64,000 bases of DNA, taken from contig NC_009142.1 in NCBI RefSeq assembly GCF_000062885.1, forward strand, positions 7,801,584-7,865,583. The letters run 5' to 3'. The notes beneath the pieces are model-generated. The model saw nothing but the letters and a program-made list of their open reading frames with translations. It was not told where the DNA came from and did no database searches. Made by a program: the position numbers and the translations under genes. The stretch's first letter is position 1; each line of letters starts with the position of its first letter. The stretch comes from Saccharopolyspora erythraea NRRL 2338. GTDB taxonomy: Bacteria > Actinomycetota > Actinomycetes > Mycobacteriales > Pseudonocardiaceae. Positions 15,652-25,282 of the stretch are shown in pieces.

Positions 15652-16935
15652 ATGAGGGTGACCGGATACTGCGCATCGCGCAGCCGCTGGTCCCGACTCC
15701 GCGCCCACGCCACCCGGGCGGTGGTCGTCGGAGGCCTCCTCACCGGCGCCTGGTTCGCGGGCGCGTCCGTAGCCACCGCCGACGGCAAGTCGGGCGACGA
15801 CGCCGCAAGCGTCGGGATCACCTTGCACGGCGAAGCCCCGCAGCCATTACGGCAGGAGGCTCAGTTCCGCCTCGTGCCCGCCCGGGAGGGCGGCACCGCG
15901 CAACAGCAGGACGCAACAGCGCGGAACGGTGACGCAGAGGCCCGGCAGGGCCCGGCTGCCGGCGGAGCCGCCCAGTCGAGCACCGAGGCCGATCGCCTCG
16001 AGACACCCCGGCAGGGCGGGACCGCGGAGAGCGTCGAAGCCCGGTCGAGCAACACCGCGGACCGCGTCGAGGCGACCCAGCAAAGCAACACCGCGGACCG
16101 CGTCGAAGCGGCTCAGCCAACCGGAACCGCGGACCGCGTGGAAGCGGCCCAACAGGGCGGAACCGCGGACAGGATCGAACAGAGCGGCGCCGCCGACAGG
16201 ATCAAGACCGGCTCAGCGGCTCAGGGGATCGAGAGCACGCAGCACGCCAGTGCGGCGGATCGGGTCCAGACCGCGCAGGCGGACCGGGCGGCCCAGAACG
16301 GCAGCGCCGCGGACAGGATCGACGCCGCGCAGCACGGCAGCGCCACGAATCGAATCGAGGCGGCGGACCCGAGCGGTCGAGTGCAGGCGGCAGCGCCCGC
16401 GCGCCGAGTCGAGATGGCACAGCAACCCAAGCCCACGGCGGCTGTGCCGCACATGCGGCCTCCCGACCTGCCCGACGTCGCACTGTTCGCCGACAAGCCG
16501 GACCCCAGCGAGCCGGAAGCGGAAACACCACCGGTCCTGGAAGACTTCGGACCGCACCTCGGCCAGCCCGCGGCTCCCGTCGCATCGCACGACTTTCTCC
16601 TGTCGTCGCAGGTGAGCACCCAGGAAGCGCAAACCGCGCCCACCGGTCCCGTTGCGCGCGACCGGACTTCACCCCTCGCGGCAACAGGTGTCTCTCGGCA
16701 CGAGCGCCACACCCACGATGACCAGGCGCCGCTGCCGCCGGCTCCCGCCCCGAATCCGCCGCCGACGTCAGCGGGGGGACCCTCCGTCGGCGCGGGCGGT
16801 GGTATGCGCACCATGGCGGCGATCCTGCCGTCCGGGCCCGACCTGCCCGACGCGCTGCCGAGCACACCTGCCGGCCGGGAGACGGTCCCGCCCGGCAGGC
16901 TCGTGCCGTTCGAACTGCCCGCTTCGCCCGACTGA
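15652..16935 (+). CDS. Secreted low-complexity protein with ADR(V/I)EA 12-residue repeats
   Basis: This protein of about 427 residues has an N-terminal export signal: basic RSRWSRLRAHATR, hydrophobic AVVVGGLLTGAWFAGA, likely cut after ASVATA. The middle third (DNA 15976-16400) is about ten repeats of roughly 12 residues with the core xTADRVEAAQxx. The C-terminal third is Pro-rich and disordered (LPPAPAPNPPP). No enzyme motif and no membrane anchor are seen. It is divergent from the subtilase gene with about 240 bp between them. Start choices are ATG 15652, GTG 15649 or GTG 15658. Function is unknown; a cell-wall or matrix protein, or a protease substrate, is inference. Confidence 0.7.
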   Translation: MRVTGYCASRSRWSRLRAHATRAVVVGGLLTGAWFAGASVATADGKSGDDAASVGITLHGEAPQPLRQEAQFRLVPAREGGTAQQQDATARNGDAEARQGPAAGGAAQSSTEADRLETPRQGGTAESVEARSSNTADRVEATQQSNTADRVEAAQPTGTADRVEAAQQGGTADRIEQSGAADRIKTGSAAQGIESTQHASAADRVQTAQADRAAQNGSAADRIDAAQHGSATNRIEAADPSGRVQAAAPARRVEMAQQPKPTAAVPHMRPPDLPDVALFADKPDPSEPEAETPPVLEDFGPHLGQPAAPVASHDFLLSSQVSTQEAQTAPTGPVARDRTSPLAATGVSRHERHTHDDQAPLPPAPAPNPPPTSAGGPSVGAGGGMRTMAAILPSGPDLPDALPSTPAGRETVPPGRLVPFELPASPD

Positions 16936-17106
16936 TCGTCGGAGCCCTTCCAACACCGCACCAGACTCCGGTCCGCCGACTGCGCCCGGACGGATCGGAT
17001 GCGGGCACCACTGGCCCGGCCTGACACCGGCAGCGACCTGCCGGAAACGCCCTCGGCTGGTGCCCCGGCTCCGGTGTCGCAATGCCCCTGCGGCACCGGA
17101 GCCCCG

Positions 17107-17157
17107 CCCGGGCCACCCACCGGCACGACGAGGGGCCGTGCCGGCGGGTGGCCCGGG
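17107..17157. terminator. 20-bp hairpin between convergent genes
   Basis: The arms 17107-17126 and 17138-17157 are complementary at 19 of 20 positions with an 11-nt loop. The hairpin lies between the repeat-protein gene (+) and the MocR gene (-), ending four bases before the latter's stop. It has no T tract, as is common for actinobacterial terminators, and should work in both directions. Confidence 0.75.
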
Positions 17158-17160
17158 GTC

Positions 17161-18612
17161 TCAGGTGACCTGCGGCTCCAGCGCGGGAGCCGCAGCCACC
17201 TCCCCGAGCGCCGAAACCGCCTTCGCCAACCGGCGGACTGCCTCCACCAGGTGCTCTTCGGGCAGCGCGTACGGCAGCCGGACCCGTGACTCCTGGGATC
17301 CGTTGACCGCGAACCGCGAGCCCGGCGCCAACCGCACCCCGTGTTCCGCGGCGGCCATCACCAGCCTGCTGCCCATCGGAGCACCGATGTCGCACCACAG
17401 CGACAGGCCACCGTCGGGGACGCGGAAGCTCCAGTCCGGCAAGTGCTCGCCGAGCGCGGCGGCGAGGCAGTCGCGGCGCGCTGCCCATTCCTCCCGACGC
17501 CGCGCCAGGATCGCTTCGGCATCCGCCAGCAGTTCGGCGAGCACGAGCTGCTCCAGCACCGGACATCCCAGGTCCAGTTGTGCCCGGCCGACGACCATCC
17601 GCTGCACCACGTCCTCGGGCGCGCGCAGCCATCCCAGCCGCAGCCCTCCCCAGAACGCCTTGCTCGCCGAGCCGATCGTGATCACGTTGCGCTCGGCGAA
17701 ACTCGCCACCGGCGGAGGCGGAGCGCTGCCGGTCAGGTCCACCTCCACCAGCGTCTCGTCGATCACGGCGGTGGTGTGGGAGCGGCGCAGCATCGCGACC
17801 AGCCTGGCCCGGTCGGCCTCGCCCATGAGCGCGCCCGTCGGGTTCTGGAATTCCGGGATGAGGTAGGCCAGCCGTGGCGAGGACTGGCGCAGCGTCGCTT
17901 CGAGCAGCTCCAGGTCCCAGCCGCCGGGCACCATCGGGACCGCGACCGGCGAGGCGTTCGTCCCGCGGATCGCTTCGAGCGAGTTGGGGTAGGTGGGGTG
18001 CTCGACGAGCACCCGTTCGCCCGGCGCGACGAGCATCCGCAGCACGAGGGCGAAGGCGTGCTGCGCTCCGTTGGTCACCAGGATCTGCTCCGGGCGGGTC
18101 GGCAGGCCGCGCCTGCTGTAGCGCTCCGCGATGCGCTCGCGCAGCACCGGGTGGCCCTGCGGGTGGTAGCCGTGCCCGGTGATCTCCTCCACCAGGCGCA
18201 GCCGCGCCCGGTCGGTGGCCTCGCCGACCTCCGGAGGCGCCGTGGGCGTCGCCTGCGCGAGGTCGATGATCTCGTTGCCGGACGCCGACGGGTACCAGCC
18301 GCCGTGCGGCGTCGGGGAGCACTTGCCGCCCGGCAGGGTCACCCACGAGCCGGCGCCGCGCCGGCTCTCGGCGAACCCGCTCTCGCGCAGCCGCTCCAGC
18401 GTCCGTGCGACGAGCGTCCGGCTCACGCCGAGGGTTTCGGCGAGGTCGCGCTCGGCGGGCAGCCTGGTCCCCGGCGGCAGCCGACCGTCCAGCACGAGCT
18501 GTTTCACGTACTGGAACAGGCTCTGCGAGGACGGCCGCTGGTCAGCGCTCCACGATCCGAGCAGCTCAGCGAGCTTGCGCCCGGTGATGTGACTTGCCGA
18601 CGGGTAACCCAT
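17161..18612 (-). CDS. MocR-type GntR/aminotransferase-fold regulator
   Basis: This 483-residue protein fuses an N-terminal GntR winged helix (LFQYVKQLVLDGRLPPGTRLPAERDLAETLGVSRTLV segment, about residues 30-90) to a fold-type I aminotransferase domain. The domain has a PLP-binding Lys in SASKAFWGGLRLGW, plus NGAQHAF and PEFQNPTG. MocR proteins use PLP-bound ligands as effectors and often control a divergent gene, here the YczE-like membrane protein. ATG 18612 is used, and an inverted repeat begins two bases beyond it. Related YczE/MocR pairs occur in other bacteria, which supports a dedicated regulator. Confidence 0.88.
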   Translation of the reverse strand: MGYPSASHITGRKLAELLGSWSADQRPSSQSLFQYVKQLVLDGRLPPGTRLPAERDLAETLGVSRTLVARTLERLRESGFAESRRGAGSWVTLPGGKCSPTPHGGWYPSASGNEIIDLAQATPTAPPEVGEATDRARLRLVEEITGHGYHPQGHPVLRERIAERYSRRGLPTRPEQILVTNGAQHAFALVLRMLVAPGERVLVEHPTYPNSLEAIRGTNASPVAVPMVPGGWDLELLEATLRQSSPRLAYLIPEFQNPTGALMGEADRARLVAMLRRSHTTAVIDETLVEVDLTGSAPPPPVASFAERNVITIGSASKAFWGGLRLGWLRAPEDVVQRMVVGRAQLDLGCPVLEQLVLAELLADAEAILARRREEWAARRDCLAAALGEHLPDWSFRVPDGGLSLWCDIGAPMGSRLVMAAAEHGVRLAPGSRFAVNGSQESRVRLPYALPEEHLVEAVRRLAKAVSALGEVAAAPALEPQVT

Positions 18613-18613
18613 G

Positions 18614-18637
18614 AGTCCAATTATGCAATATTGGACT
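18614..18637. promoter_or_regulatory. AGTCCAAT-N8-ATTGGACT operator in the MocR/YczE divergent region
   Basis: A perfect 8-bp inverted repeat with an AT-rich 8-base centre, and a further half-site TTCCAATA at 18641-18648. It lies between the start codons of the two divergent genes, where MocR regulators usually bind. A PLP-dependent autorepressor role is inferred. Confidence 0.7.
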
Positions 18638-18673
18638 TCGTTTCCAATACCAATATGGGATACAACGGTGCGC

Positions 18674-19345
18674 ATGGCCTCAACCGCACCGAACGTGGAC
18701 CTGTCTCCGCTGCGCATCAGCGTCCAACCCACCAGCCGTCTGATCCGGCTCGTCGTCGGACTGGTGCTCTACGGGACGAGCATGGCCTTCATGGTCCGAG
18801 CCGGACTCGGTCTCGGCCCCTGGGACGTGCTGCACCACGGCCTCGCCCGGCTGATCGGCTGGACCTTCGGTGCGGTCACCGCCCTGACCGGCGCCGTCGT
18901 GCTGCTGCTGTGGGTGCCGCTGCGGCAGCGACCCGGCATCGGCACGGTCGCGAACGTCGTCGTCATCGCGATGTCGGTCGACCTGGCACTCGCGGTGACG
19001 CCGGCGCCGGCCGCGTTCGGCTGGCAACTGCTGATGATGATCGGCTCCGTCGTGCTCAACGGCTTCGCCACCGCGCTCTACGTCGGGGCGCGCCTGGGAC
19101 CGGGGCCGCGCGACGGCTTGATGACCGGGCTTCACGCCCGCACGGGTTGGTCGGTGCGCGTGGTGCGAACCGGGATCGAGATCACCGTGCTGGCCGTGGG
19201 CTGGATCCTCGGCGGGACCGCCGGCCTCGGCACGGTGGTGTACGCCCTGGCCATCGGGCCGGTCACCCAGTTCTTCCTACCCCGTGTGGTGATCTCGAGA
19301 AAAAAGATCTCCGGTACTAGAGACATCTCGAGTACCACGAAGTAA
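18674..19345 (+). CDS. YczE/YyaS/YitT-type integral membrane protein
   Basis: This protein of about 223 residues has five or six hydrophobic segments (LIRLVVGLVLYGTSMAFMV, AVTALTGAVVLLLWV, VVVIAMSVDLALAV, LLMMIGSVVLNGFATALYV, IEITVLAVGWILGG, VYALAIGPVTQFFL). It carries the family pattern GLGPWDVLHHG and GARLGPGPRDGLM, a duplicated glycine/Asp motif. YczE is linked to surfactin production and related proteins to transport; the substrate is unknown. ATG 18674 is preferred, with GTG 18668 also in frame. The divergent MocR gene is the likely regulator. Confidence 0.85.
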   Translation: MASTAPNVDLSPLRISVQPTSRLIRLVVGLVLYGTSMAFMVRAGLGLGPWDVLHHGLARLIGWTFGAVTALTGAVVLLLWVPLRQRPGIGTVANVVVIAMSVDLALAVTPAPAAFGWQLLMMIGSVVLNGFATALYVGARLGPGPRDGLMTGLHARTGWSVRVVRTGIEITVLAVGWILGGTAGLGTVVYALAIGPVTQFFLPRVVISRKKISGTRDISSTTK

Positions 19346-19355
19346 CATTGGTGTC

Positions 19356-19380
19356 GTCCACCTGACCCCCAGGGGTGGAC
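19356..19380. terminator. Hairpin after the YczE-like gene
   Basis: GTCCACC and GGTGGAC arms flank an 11-base loop eleven bases after the YczE-like stop. It lies before the convergent YCII gene and is a probable bidirectional terminator. Confidence 0.55.
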
Positions 19381-19455
19381 TGTACGCCCCCGCACTCCCG
19401 GTGACCCCCAGGCCGGTTGAGCGCGGGGGCGTTTCCAATTGCGGCGGACCGCGGT

Positions 19456-19803
19456 TCAGGCCGATTCCTGCAGCGGCCTCACCTCGACCGTCTCCGGGGT
19501 CTCCAGCGCCTTGGCCAGCTCGACCGCCTCCGCGCGGTCCTCGACGTCGACGACGAACCAGCCGCCGAGCGTTTCCGACTCGCCGGCGAACGGCGTCTCG
19601 GTGACCACGTGCGAGCCGTCGGCGTCGCGCCGGACCGTGACCGGACTGCTGTGCTCGGTCTCGAACGCCTCGCCCCCGACGAGCTTGCCCGCACCGGCGA
19701 CGGCGCCGATCCACTGCTCGTAGGCAGCGCGGTGCGCGGCGCGGTCCTGCCTGATCCGCTGTCGCGACGCCTCGGTCTCGACGATCACCAGCGCGAACTT
19801 CAT
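19456..19803 (-). CDS. YCII/DGPF-domain protein
   Basis: This 115-residue ferredoxin-like-fold protein is of the YCII superfamily: MKFALVIVETE start, GGWFVVDVEDRAEAVELAKAL end with the typical final strand-helix. These are small putative enzymes or binding proteins, and in actinobacteria they are often beside ECF sigma genes. Here it is alone, upstream of the ABC-F gene region with about 80 bp between. ATG 19803 has AAGGGG upstream. No clear function. Confidence 0.85.
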   Translation of the reverse strand: MKFALVIVETEASRQRIRQDRAAHRAAYEQWIGAVAGAGKLVGGEAFETEHSSPVTVRRDADGSHVVTETPFAGESETLGGWFVVDVEDRAEAVELAKALETPETVEVRPLQESA

Positions 19804-19882
19804 CGGCGGCCCCTTCCGCTTCCGTGGTGCCGCGATCATCGCACCGGGGTCCGACAATCCCGGCCGGCGAACCGGCAGGGGC

Positions 19883-21526
<1,644 letters not shown>

Positions 21527-21680
21527 CAGGCCGCCGAGAATATCAACCTGCGCAGGCATGCCGGGACCAATCAGCGGGCCACCCGGCTGCTGGACGGCGT
21601 GATCGCAGGCGCTGGGTCTCCCTGGGGCCAGTCCAACGGTCGGATGCCGAGGCCGCACGATCGCGGACCGGGAAAGAAGA

Positions 21681-21710
21681 AAGCCCCCACCGAGATCGGC
21701 AGGGGCTGTT
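21681..21710 (-). terminator. Native terminator of the tRNA-Phe transcript, now separated
   Basis: Read on the minus strand: GCCCC arms with an inner CCG/CGG stem, followed by a T-rich stretch (TTTCTTCTTT), a typical Rho-independent signal. Before integration it would have followed the 3' end of the tRNA-Phe gene; the element now lies between it and the tRNA. Confidence 0.7.
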
Positions 21711-21711
21711 C

Positions 21712-21768
21712 GCAGCTCTTGGTGGTGGCCAGGGGCGGGGTCGAACCGCCGACCTTCCGCTTTTCAGG
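21712..21768 (-). repeat. Left attachment repeat (57 bp) with 3' half of tRNA-Phe
   Basis: Identical over 57 bp to 38910-38966. It contains the CCA end, acceptor 3' strand, T-arm and part of the anticodon stem and loop of tRNA-Phe (minus strand) but no 5' half, so it is a tRNA remnant. Identity starts right after CG/GG and ends at TTTTCAGG. Confidence 0.95.
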
Positions 21769-22081
21769 TCTACGAACGGCAGTTCAGCGCCGTTCGTGTC
21801 GTACTTTTGCCCTGGTCACGGCCCGATCCGGACCTGCACTGAACGACGCTGAACATCGATGAACGAGACCAGAACTGAGACCCGGTCCTGACGTGCCAGC
21901 AGCGGCGCCATCCCGCCCGCATTCGGACGCCGCCTTGTTGGAAGGTGCGCGCACTGGCAATCAGTCGAACGTGCGTTCTATGCTTTGCGTGCTCGGTGGT
22001 GGGGAAGACCGCCGGGCCCCGCGGGCCGGTCACTGCACCCCATTGGTGGCGCGGCCCGCCCTTTACATCGGGGCGGGGTTG
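21769..22081. other. Left-end attachment arm region without a convincing gene
   Basis: The inverted repeat ACGAACGGC-N8-GCCGTTCGT is at 21772-21797, four bases inside the core. TGAAC repeats lie around 21838-21862. ACTGAGACCC is at 21874-21883 and also occurs twice beside the right core (38853-38862, 38865-38874). These are candidate Int/Xis arm sites. A reading frame crosses this interval in frame with the next gene, but its composition is not gene-like before 22082. Confidence 0.55.
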
Positions 22082-22384
22082 GTGACGAGCAGAGATGACC
22101 AATGGTGGGGTACCCGCCGGCCTGTGGGCGAGCCCAGGCCTGTGTGGGTTTACCTGCCGTTGGTCTTCCCGCCTGCGCGGGTGGTCAGCAGGGAGGTTCC
22201 GATTGGTGTCCGGGCCTACGGGATCGACAACACCGCCACCGTCCCTGGTGAGCTGCTGGCGTGGCAGTTGACCGCCACTGGCGATTGGTGGGCTCAGATC
22301 CGGCTCACCTTGCACAACCGCAACCAGCGCGGCGCGCTGGAGACCGAGCTGTGGGCGCCCGGAGCCGCCGTACGCCCGCGGTAG
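22082..22384 (+). CDS. Hypothetical protein at the left end of the element
   Basis: About 100 residues from GTG 22082 (VTSRDDQWWGTRRPVGEP). It is rich in Trp, with strand-like stretches (WVYLPLVFPP, ELLAWQLTATGDWWAQIRLTL). No signal peptide, no known domain. The start is preferred over the upstream ATG at 21893 because the earlier part crosses the att arm region and shows no codon bias; GGGCGGGG is upstream. It converges on the Ku gene with four bases between stops. Similar small Trp-rich proteins occur on other AICEs, but I cannot name a family. Confidence 0.55.
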   Translation: MTSRDDQWWGTRRPVGEPRPVWVYLPLVFPPARVVSREVPIGVRAYGIDNTATVPGELLAWQLTATGDWWAQIRLTLHNRNQRGALETELWAPGAAVRPR

Positions 22385-22388
22385 CAGG

Positions 22389-23180
22389 TCAATGGGTATC
22401 GCGGTCGCCGCTGCGCCCGGCGCGGGCGTGTTCGACGCTGGCCCGCAACGCCTGCATGAGGTCGACGGCTTCGGTCTCGCGTGGCGGTGGGATGCCGGGT
22501 TCGAGAGTGCCGCCGGCGCGTTTGGCGTCGATGAGTGCCTGGACCTGTTGCTGGTAGGTGTCGTGGTAGTCGGCCGGGTCCCAGTCGATGGCCATGGCCT
22601 CGATCAACTGCACAGCCATCCGCAACTCCTGCTCGGATGCACCGCTGTGGTCGGGCAGGCTGGCACCGAGTTCGCGGTGGGGGTCGCGGACTTCGTCGGC
22701 CCAGTGCAGCAGGTAGACCGCGAGCACCTCGTGTTCGGCCTTGAGCGCGGCGAGGTACTGGCGGTTGCGCATGACGAAGGTGGCGATCCCTGCCCGGTTG
22801 GCGGTGGCCAGGGCTTCCCGGAGCAGGCCGTAGACCTTGGTGTACTGCGGTCCAGATGGGGCGAGGTAGTAGGTGTCGCGGAAGTAGACCGGGGCGATCT
22901 CGTCGAGGTCGACGAACCCGACGATCTCCAGCGTCCGGGAGCGGCCCGGGGCGATGTCCTCCAGTTCCTTCGGGTCGACGATGACCCAGCCGTCTTCGGT
23001 GGGGTAGCCCTTGACGACCTCCTCGAAAGGCACCTCCTGGCCGGTGCGCTCGTTGACCCGCTTCTGCCGCACCCGGTCACCGGTGCCGCGCTGGACCTGA
23101 TGGAAGCGAATCGTGTGCCGCTCGACCGCGGTGAACAACTGCACCGGCACCGACACCAGACCGAAACGACAGCACTCCAC
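22389..23180 (-). CDS. ku: Bacterial Ku, apparently frameshifted at its 5' end
   Basis: Ku binds DNA ends as a homodimer and recruits LigD for non-homologous end joining. From GTG 23180 the frame reads 263 residues with the Ku core: FGLVSVPVQLFTAVE, YTKVYGLLREAL, MRNRQYLAAL, a bridge region and the C-terminal helix ELRMAVQLIEAM. The normal Ku start (MASAVWGGVLSF, ATG 23199 with GGAGG eight bases upstream) is in another frame. One extra T in the TTT at 23164-23166 separates the two. Either the gene is broken, it starts internally at GTG and lacks its first strand, or translation shifts +1 on TTTC. No ligD is in the window. Confidence 0.8.
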   Translation of the reverse strand: MECCRFGLVSVPVQLFTAVERHTIRFHQVQRGTGDRVRQKRVNERTGQEVPFEEVVKGYPTEDGWVIVDPKELEDIAPGRSRTLEIVGFVDLDEIAPVYFRDTYYLAPSGPQYTKVYGLLREALATANRAGIATFVMRNRQYLAALKAEHEVLAVYLLHWADEVRDPHRELGASLPDHSGASEQELRMAVQLIEAMAIDWDPADYHDTYQQQVQALIDAKRAGGTLEPGIPPPRETEAVDLMQALRASVEHARAGRSGDRDTH

Positions 23181-23199
23181 CCCACACCGCAGACGCCAT

Positions 23200-23495
23200 C
23201 AGCACCACCTCCCTCCAGCCGACGTGACCGACCCCAGCACCAACTGACCACGGGAACCAGAGGCAGAGGTCACCCCTTGGCAAAACCCCCAGCCCGTCGA
23301 GAAGTCCGCTCTACGGCGATCTCAGAGGCTCTTGAGAAAGCATGTGCGGTCGCTCGTCCAGGGCCACCGGATAAGGGTCACCCCGGGTCTTGGGCCCTGT
23401 GTCGCAGCCTCAGCGGCGACGAGGCCACCCTTCTGCGTCAGCTAGCCATGCCGCGTGCCGGGCTCCTAAGCCTCCGCGCGAGGTAGCTTCGATGC
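23200..23495. other. Intergenic region with a leaderless promoter for the HD gene
   Basis: No gene is seen over nearly 300 bp. TAGCTT at 23484-23489 lies six bases before the ATG at 23496, a -10 box for a leaderless mRNA. No convincing -35. Confidence 0.45.
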
Positions 23496-24047
23496 ATGGA
23501 GCTGGTTCCCCGCGCCGCCACGATCGCAGAGCACTTCGTCCGCCCACTTGGTCGGCGATGGCTGCACGTCCAAGCTGTCGCCGAACGCGCGCATGAACTG
23601 AGCCACGCAGTGCCGGCCGCCGACCGGGACATGCTCGTGGCGGCTGCCTGGCTGCACGACATTGGATACTCACCCGAGATTGGACACACCGGGTTCCATC
23701 CGCTCGATGGGGCGCGGTACCTGCAAGCCGAGGACTGGCCCGAGGTGCTGGTTAACCTCGTCGCGCACCATTCCGGTGCGCGGTTCGAAGCAGCAGAGCG
23801 AGGGATGGCAGGTGAGCTAGCAGAGTTCCCGTTCGACGACTCCCCGCTGCTCGACACTCTTGCGACTGCCGACCTCACGACGGGACCATCCGGCGAACGG
23901 CTGACCTACGACGAACGCATGGACGAGATCCTCAGCCGGTACTCACCCGACGACCCGGTGTATCGCACGTGGACCAAGGCGAGGCCGATCATCGCGGAAG
24001 CCATCGCGCGTACCGACCGCCGCCTTGCCGGCAGTCATCCGATGTAG
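23496..24047 (+). CDS. HD-domain phosphohydrolase-like protein
   Basis: This 183-residue HD superfamily protein keeps the metal set H...HD...D: HVQAVAERAHEL, then WLHDIGYSPEIGHTG, later VAHHSGARFE and the Asp in TLATADLTTG. HD proteins hydrolyse nucleotides, cyclic dinucleotides or phosphate esters; the substrate is not visible. Its 3' end overlaps the convergent NUDIX gene by 13 bp. HD and NUDIX genes often travel with a regulator on AICEs, which suggests a shared nucleotide-related task. Confidence 0.85.
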   Translation: MELVPRAATIAEHFVRPLGRRWLHVQAVAERAHELSHAVPAADRDMLVAAAWLHDIGYSPEIGHTGFHPLDGARYLQAEDWPEVLVNLVAHHSGARFEAAERGMAGELAEFPFDDSPLLDTLATADLTTGPSGERLTYDERMDEILSRYSPDDPVYRTWTKARPIIAEAIARTDRRLAGSHPM

Positions 24048-24511
24048 GGCTCGGTCCGCGCGTCGTCGAGAGCGTGGTCGATACGGAGCCGCATAGACGG
24101 GTGGATATTGAGGCCGTTGAGGTCCGCTGGGGGAACCCAGCGGACCTCTTTGGTTTCACTGCCGTCCTCTCGCGGCGTGCCACCAATCCATCGGCCCTCG
24201 AAGCACAGAGAGAACTGCTGACGGACCTCACCGTCGTCATAAGCCATGACATGGTGCGGGTTGGTGTACGTGCCAACGAGCCTGACAACCTCAATCGTCA
24301 GCCCGGTTTCCTCCTGGACCTCGCGGACCACAGTGTCGGCGATGCTCTCTCCAGCGTCATGTCCGCCGCCGGGTAGAGCCCAGAGGTCGTTATCCACTTT
24401 GTGGATCAGCAAGATCTCGCCGCGCTCGTTCCTCACCGCAGCCGTCACAGACGGCACCACCGAGTTGGCCTCCGGCGCGTTCGGATCGTTGAAGTAGTCC
24501 ACCCTTGCCAT
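24035..24511 (-). CDS. NUDIX hydrolase
   Basis: This 158-residue protein has a complete Nudix box, GGHDAGESIADTVVREVQEETGL: the G-x5-E-x7-REVxEExG pattern with the metal-binding glutamates. The box sits near the middle, in a beta-rich fold (EILLIHKVDNDLWALPGGG). NUDIX enzymes hydrolyse nucleoside-diphosphate derivatives. The start is nine bases after the XRE regulator gene's stop, with GAGG between, so the two form an operon. The 3' end overlaps the HD gene. Confidence 0.93.
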   Translation of the reverse strand: MARVDYFNDPNAPEANSVVPSVTAAVRNERGEILLIHKVDNDLWALPGGGHDAGESIADTVVREVQEETGLTIEVVRLVGTYTNPHHVMAYDDGEVRQQFSLCFEGRWIGGTPREDGSETKEVRWVPPADLNGLNIHPSMRLRIDHALDDARTEPYIG

Positions 24512-24520
24512 TCGTGCCTC

Positions 24521-25264
24521 CTACGTCGGTTCGGGCGTGGCCTGCTCCCACACCCGGTCAAAGGACTCCATGTAGTGCTTCCACATCCGACCACCAGGCA
24601 ACTCGCGAAGGTGCATGACGGGGTTCTGTCCGGCGAGCGCGCCGAAGGCATGTCCGTTCACGAGCAACTGTCCGTCGAACCGGTAGAGCGAGTTGTAGAG
24701 GATCGTTCCGTGTGTCCGCACATCGACCTTGGGCAGGCCCGACACCTCGCTCAGGTAACGGCGCATCATCTGCACGCGGCCTTCGAGCCCACCCGTGGTG
24801 CCTTCCTCCATGGCTCGTTGGACGACTGCGGGCGATTTCTCATCCCCGACCACGAAGCGGAACTGAACGCCTTGTTCGGCCTTCTGTCGGACGATCGGGA
24901 TGATGTTGTGCTGCTCGACAAGGAACTGCCCCGAGAAGACGAGGACCTCCATCCTCTCCTTCACGCCAGCGATCAGCTCGTTCCACAGCGAGTACGGCAC
25001 GTCCGAACGTGTCGGGTAGAGGTGGACCAGCTCGGTCTGCTTGGTCGGCTGCGTATGGAGGTCGCCCGCCAGGTCAGGCCATAGGTGTACCTCGTCGATG
25101 CTTAGCAACCCCGCAAGCTTCTTCCGCGTCGATCGGTGCGGCTTCCGGCCGTCGTGGGTGATCCACCGCTCGACGGTCTTGCGGTCGACCTGTAGACGTT
25201 CTGAAACGTCCTCGATCGTCAGCCCCGCAGCGTTGAAAGCTGCACGTAGGCGGTCATTCGGCAC
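24521..25264 (-). CDS. XRE-type regulator with C-terminal effector domain (DUF5919-like)
   Basis: This 247-residue protein has an N-terminal helix-turn-helix (LTIEDVSERLQVDRKTVERWIT, about residues 14-40). Its C-terminal domain of about 150 residues (ELIAGVKERMEVLVFSGQFLVEQ..., VRFVVGD-like strands) resembles a phospholipase-D/restriction-like fold called DUF5919 on AICEs. No catalytic HKD pair is seen. In pSAM2-type elements the comparable position holds an activator (Pra) of replication and transfer; that role is inference. It is the first gene of an operon with the NUDIX gene, and tandem GGGACGTT sites lie upstream of its start. Confidence 0.8.
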   Translation of the reverse strand: MPNDRLRAAFNAAGLTIEDVSERLQVDRKTVERWITHDGRKPHRSTRKKLAGLLSIDEVHLWPDLAGDLHTQPTKQTELVHLYPTRSDVPYSLWNELIAGVKERMEVLVFSGQFLVEQHNIIPIVRQKAEQGVQFRFVVGDEKSPAVVQRAMEEGTTGGLEGRVQMMRRYLSEVSGLPKVDVRTHGTILYNSLYRFDGQLLVNGHAFGALAGQNPVMHLRELPGGRMWKHYMESFDRVWEQATPEPT

Positions 25265-25282
25265 TCTGCCCGCTCCCCTCGC

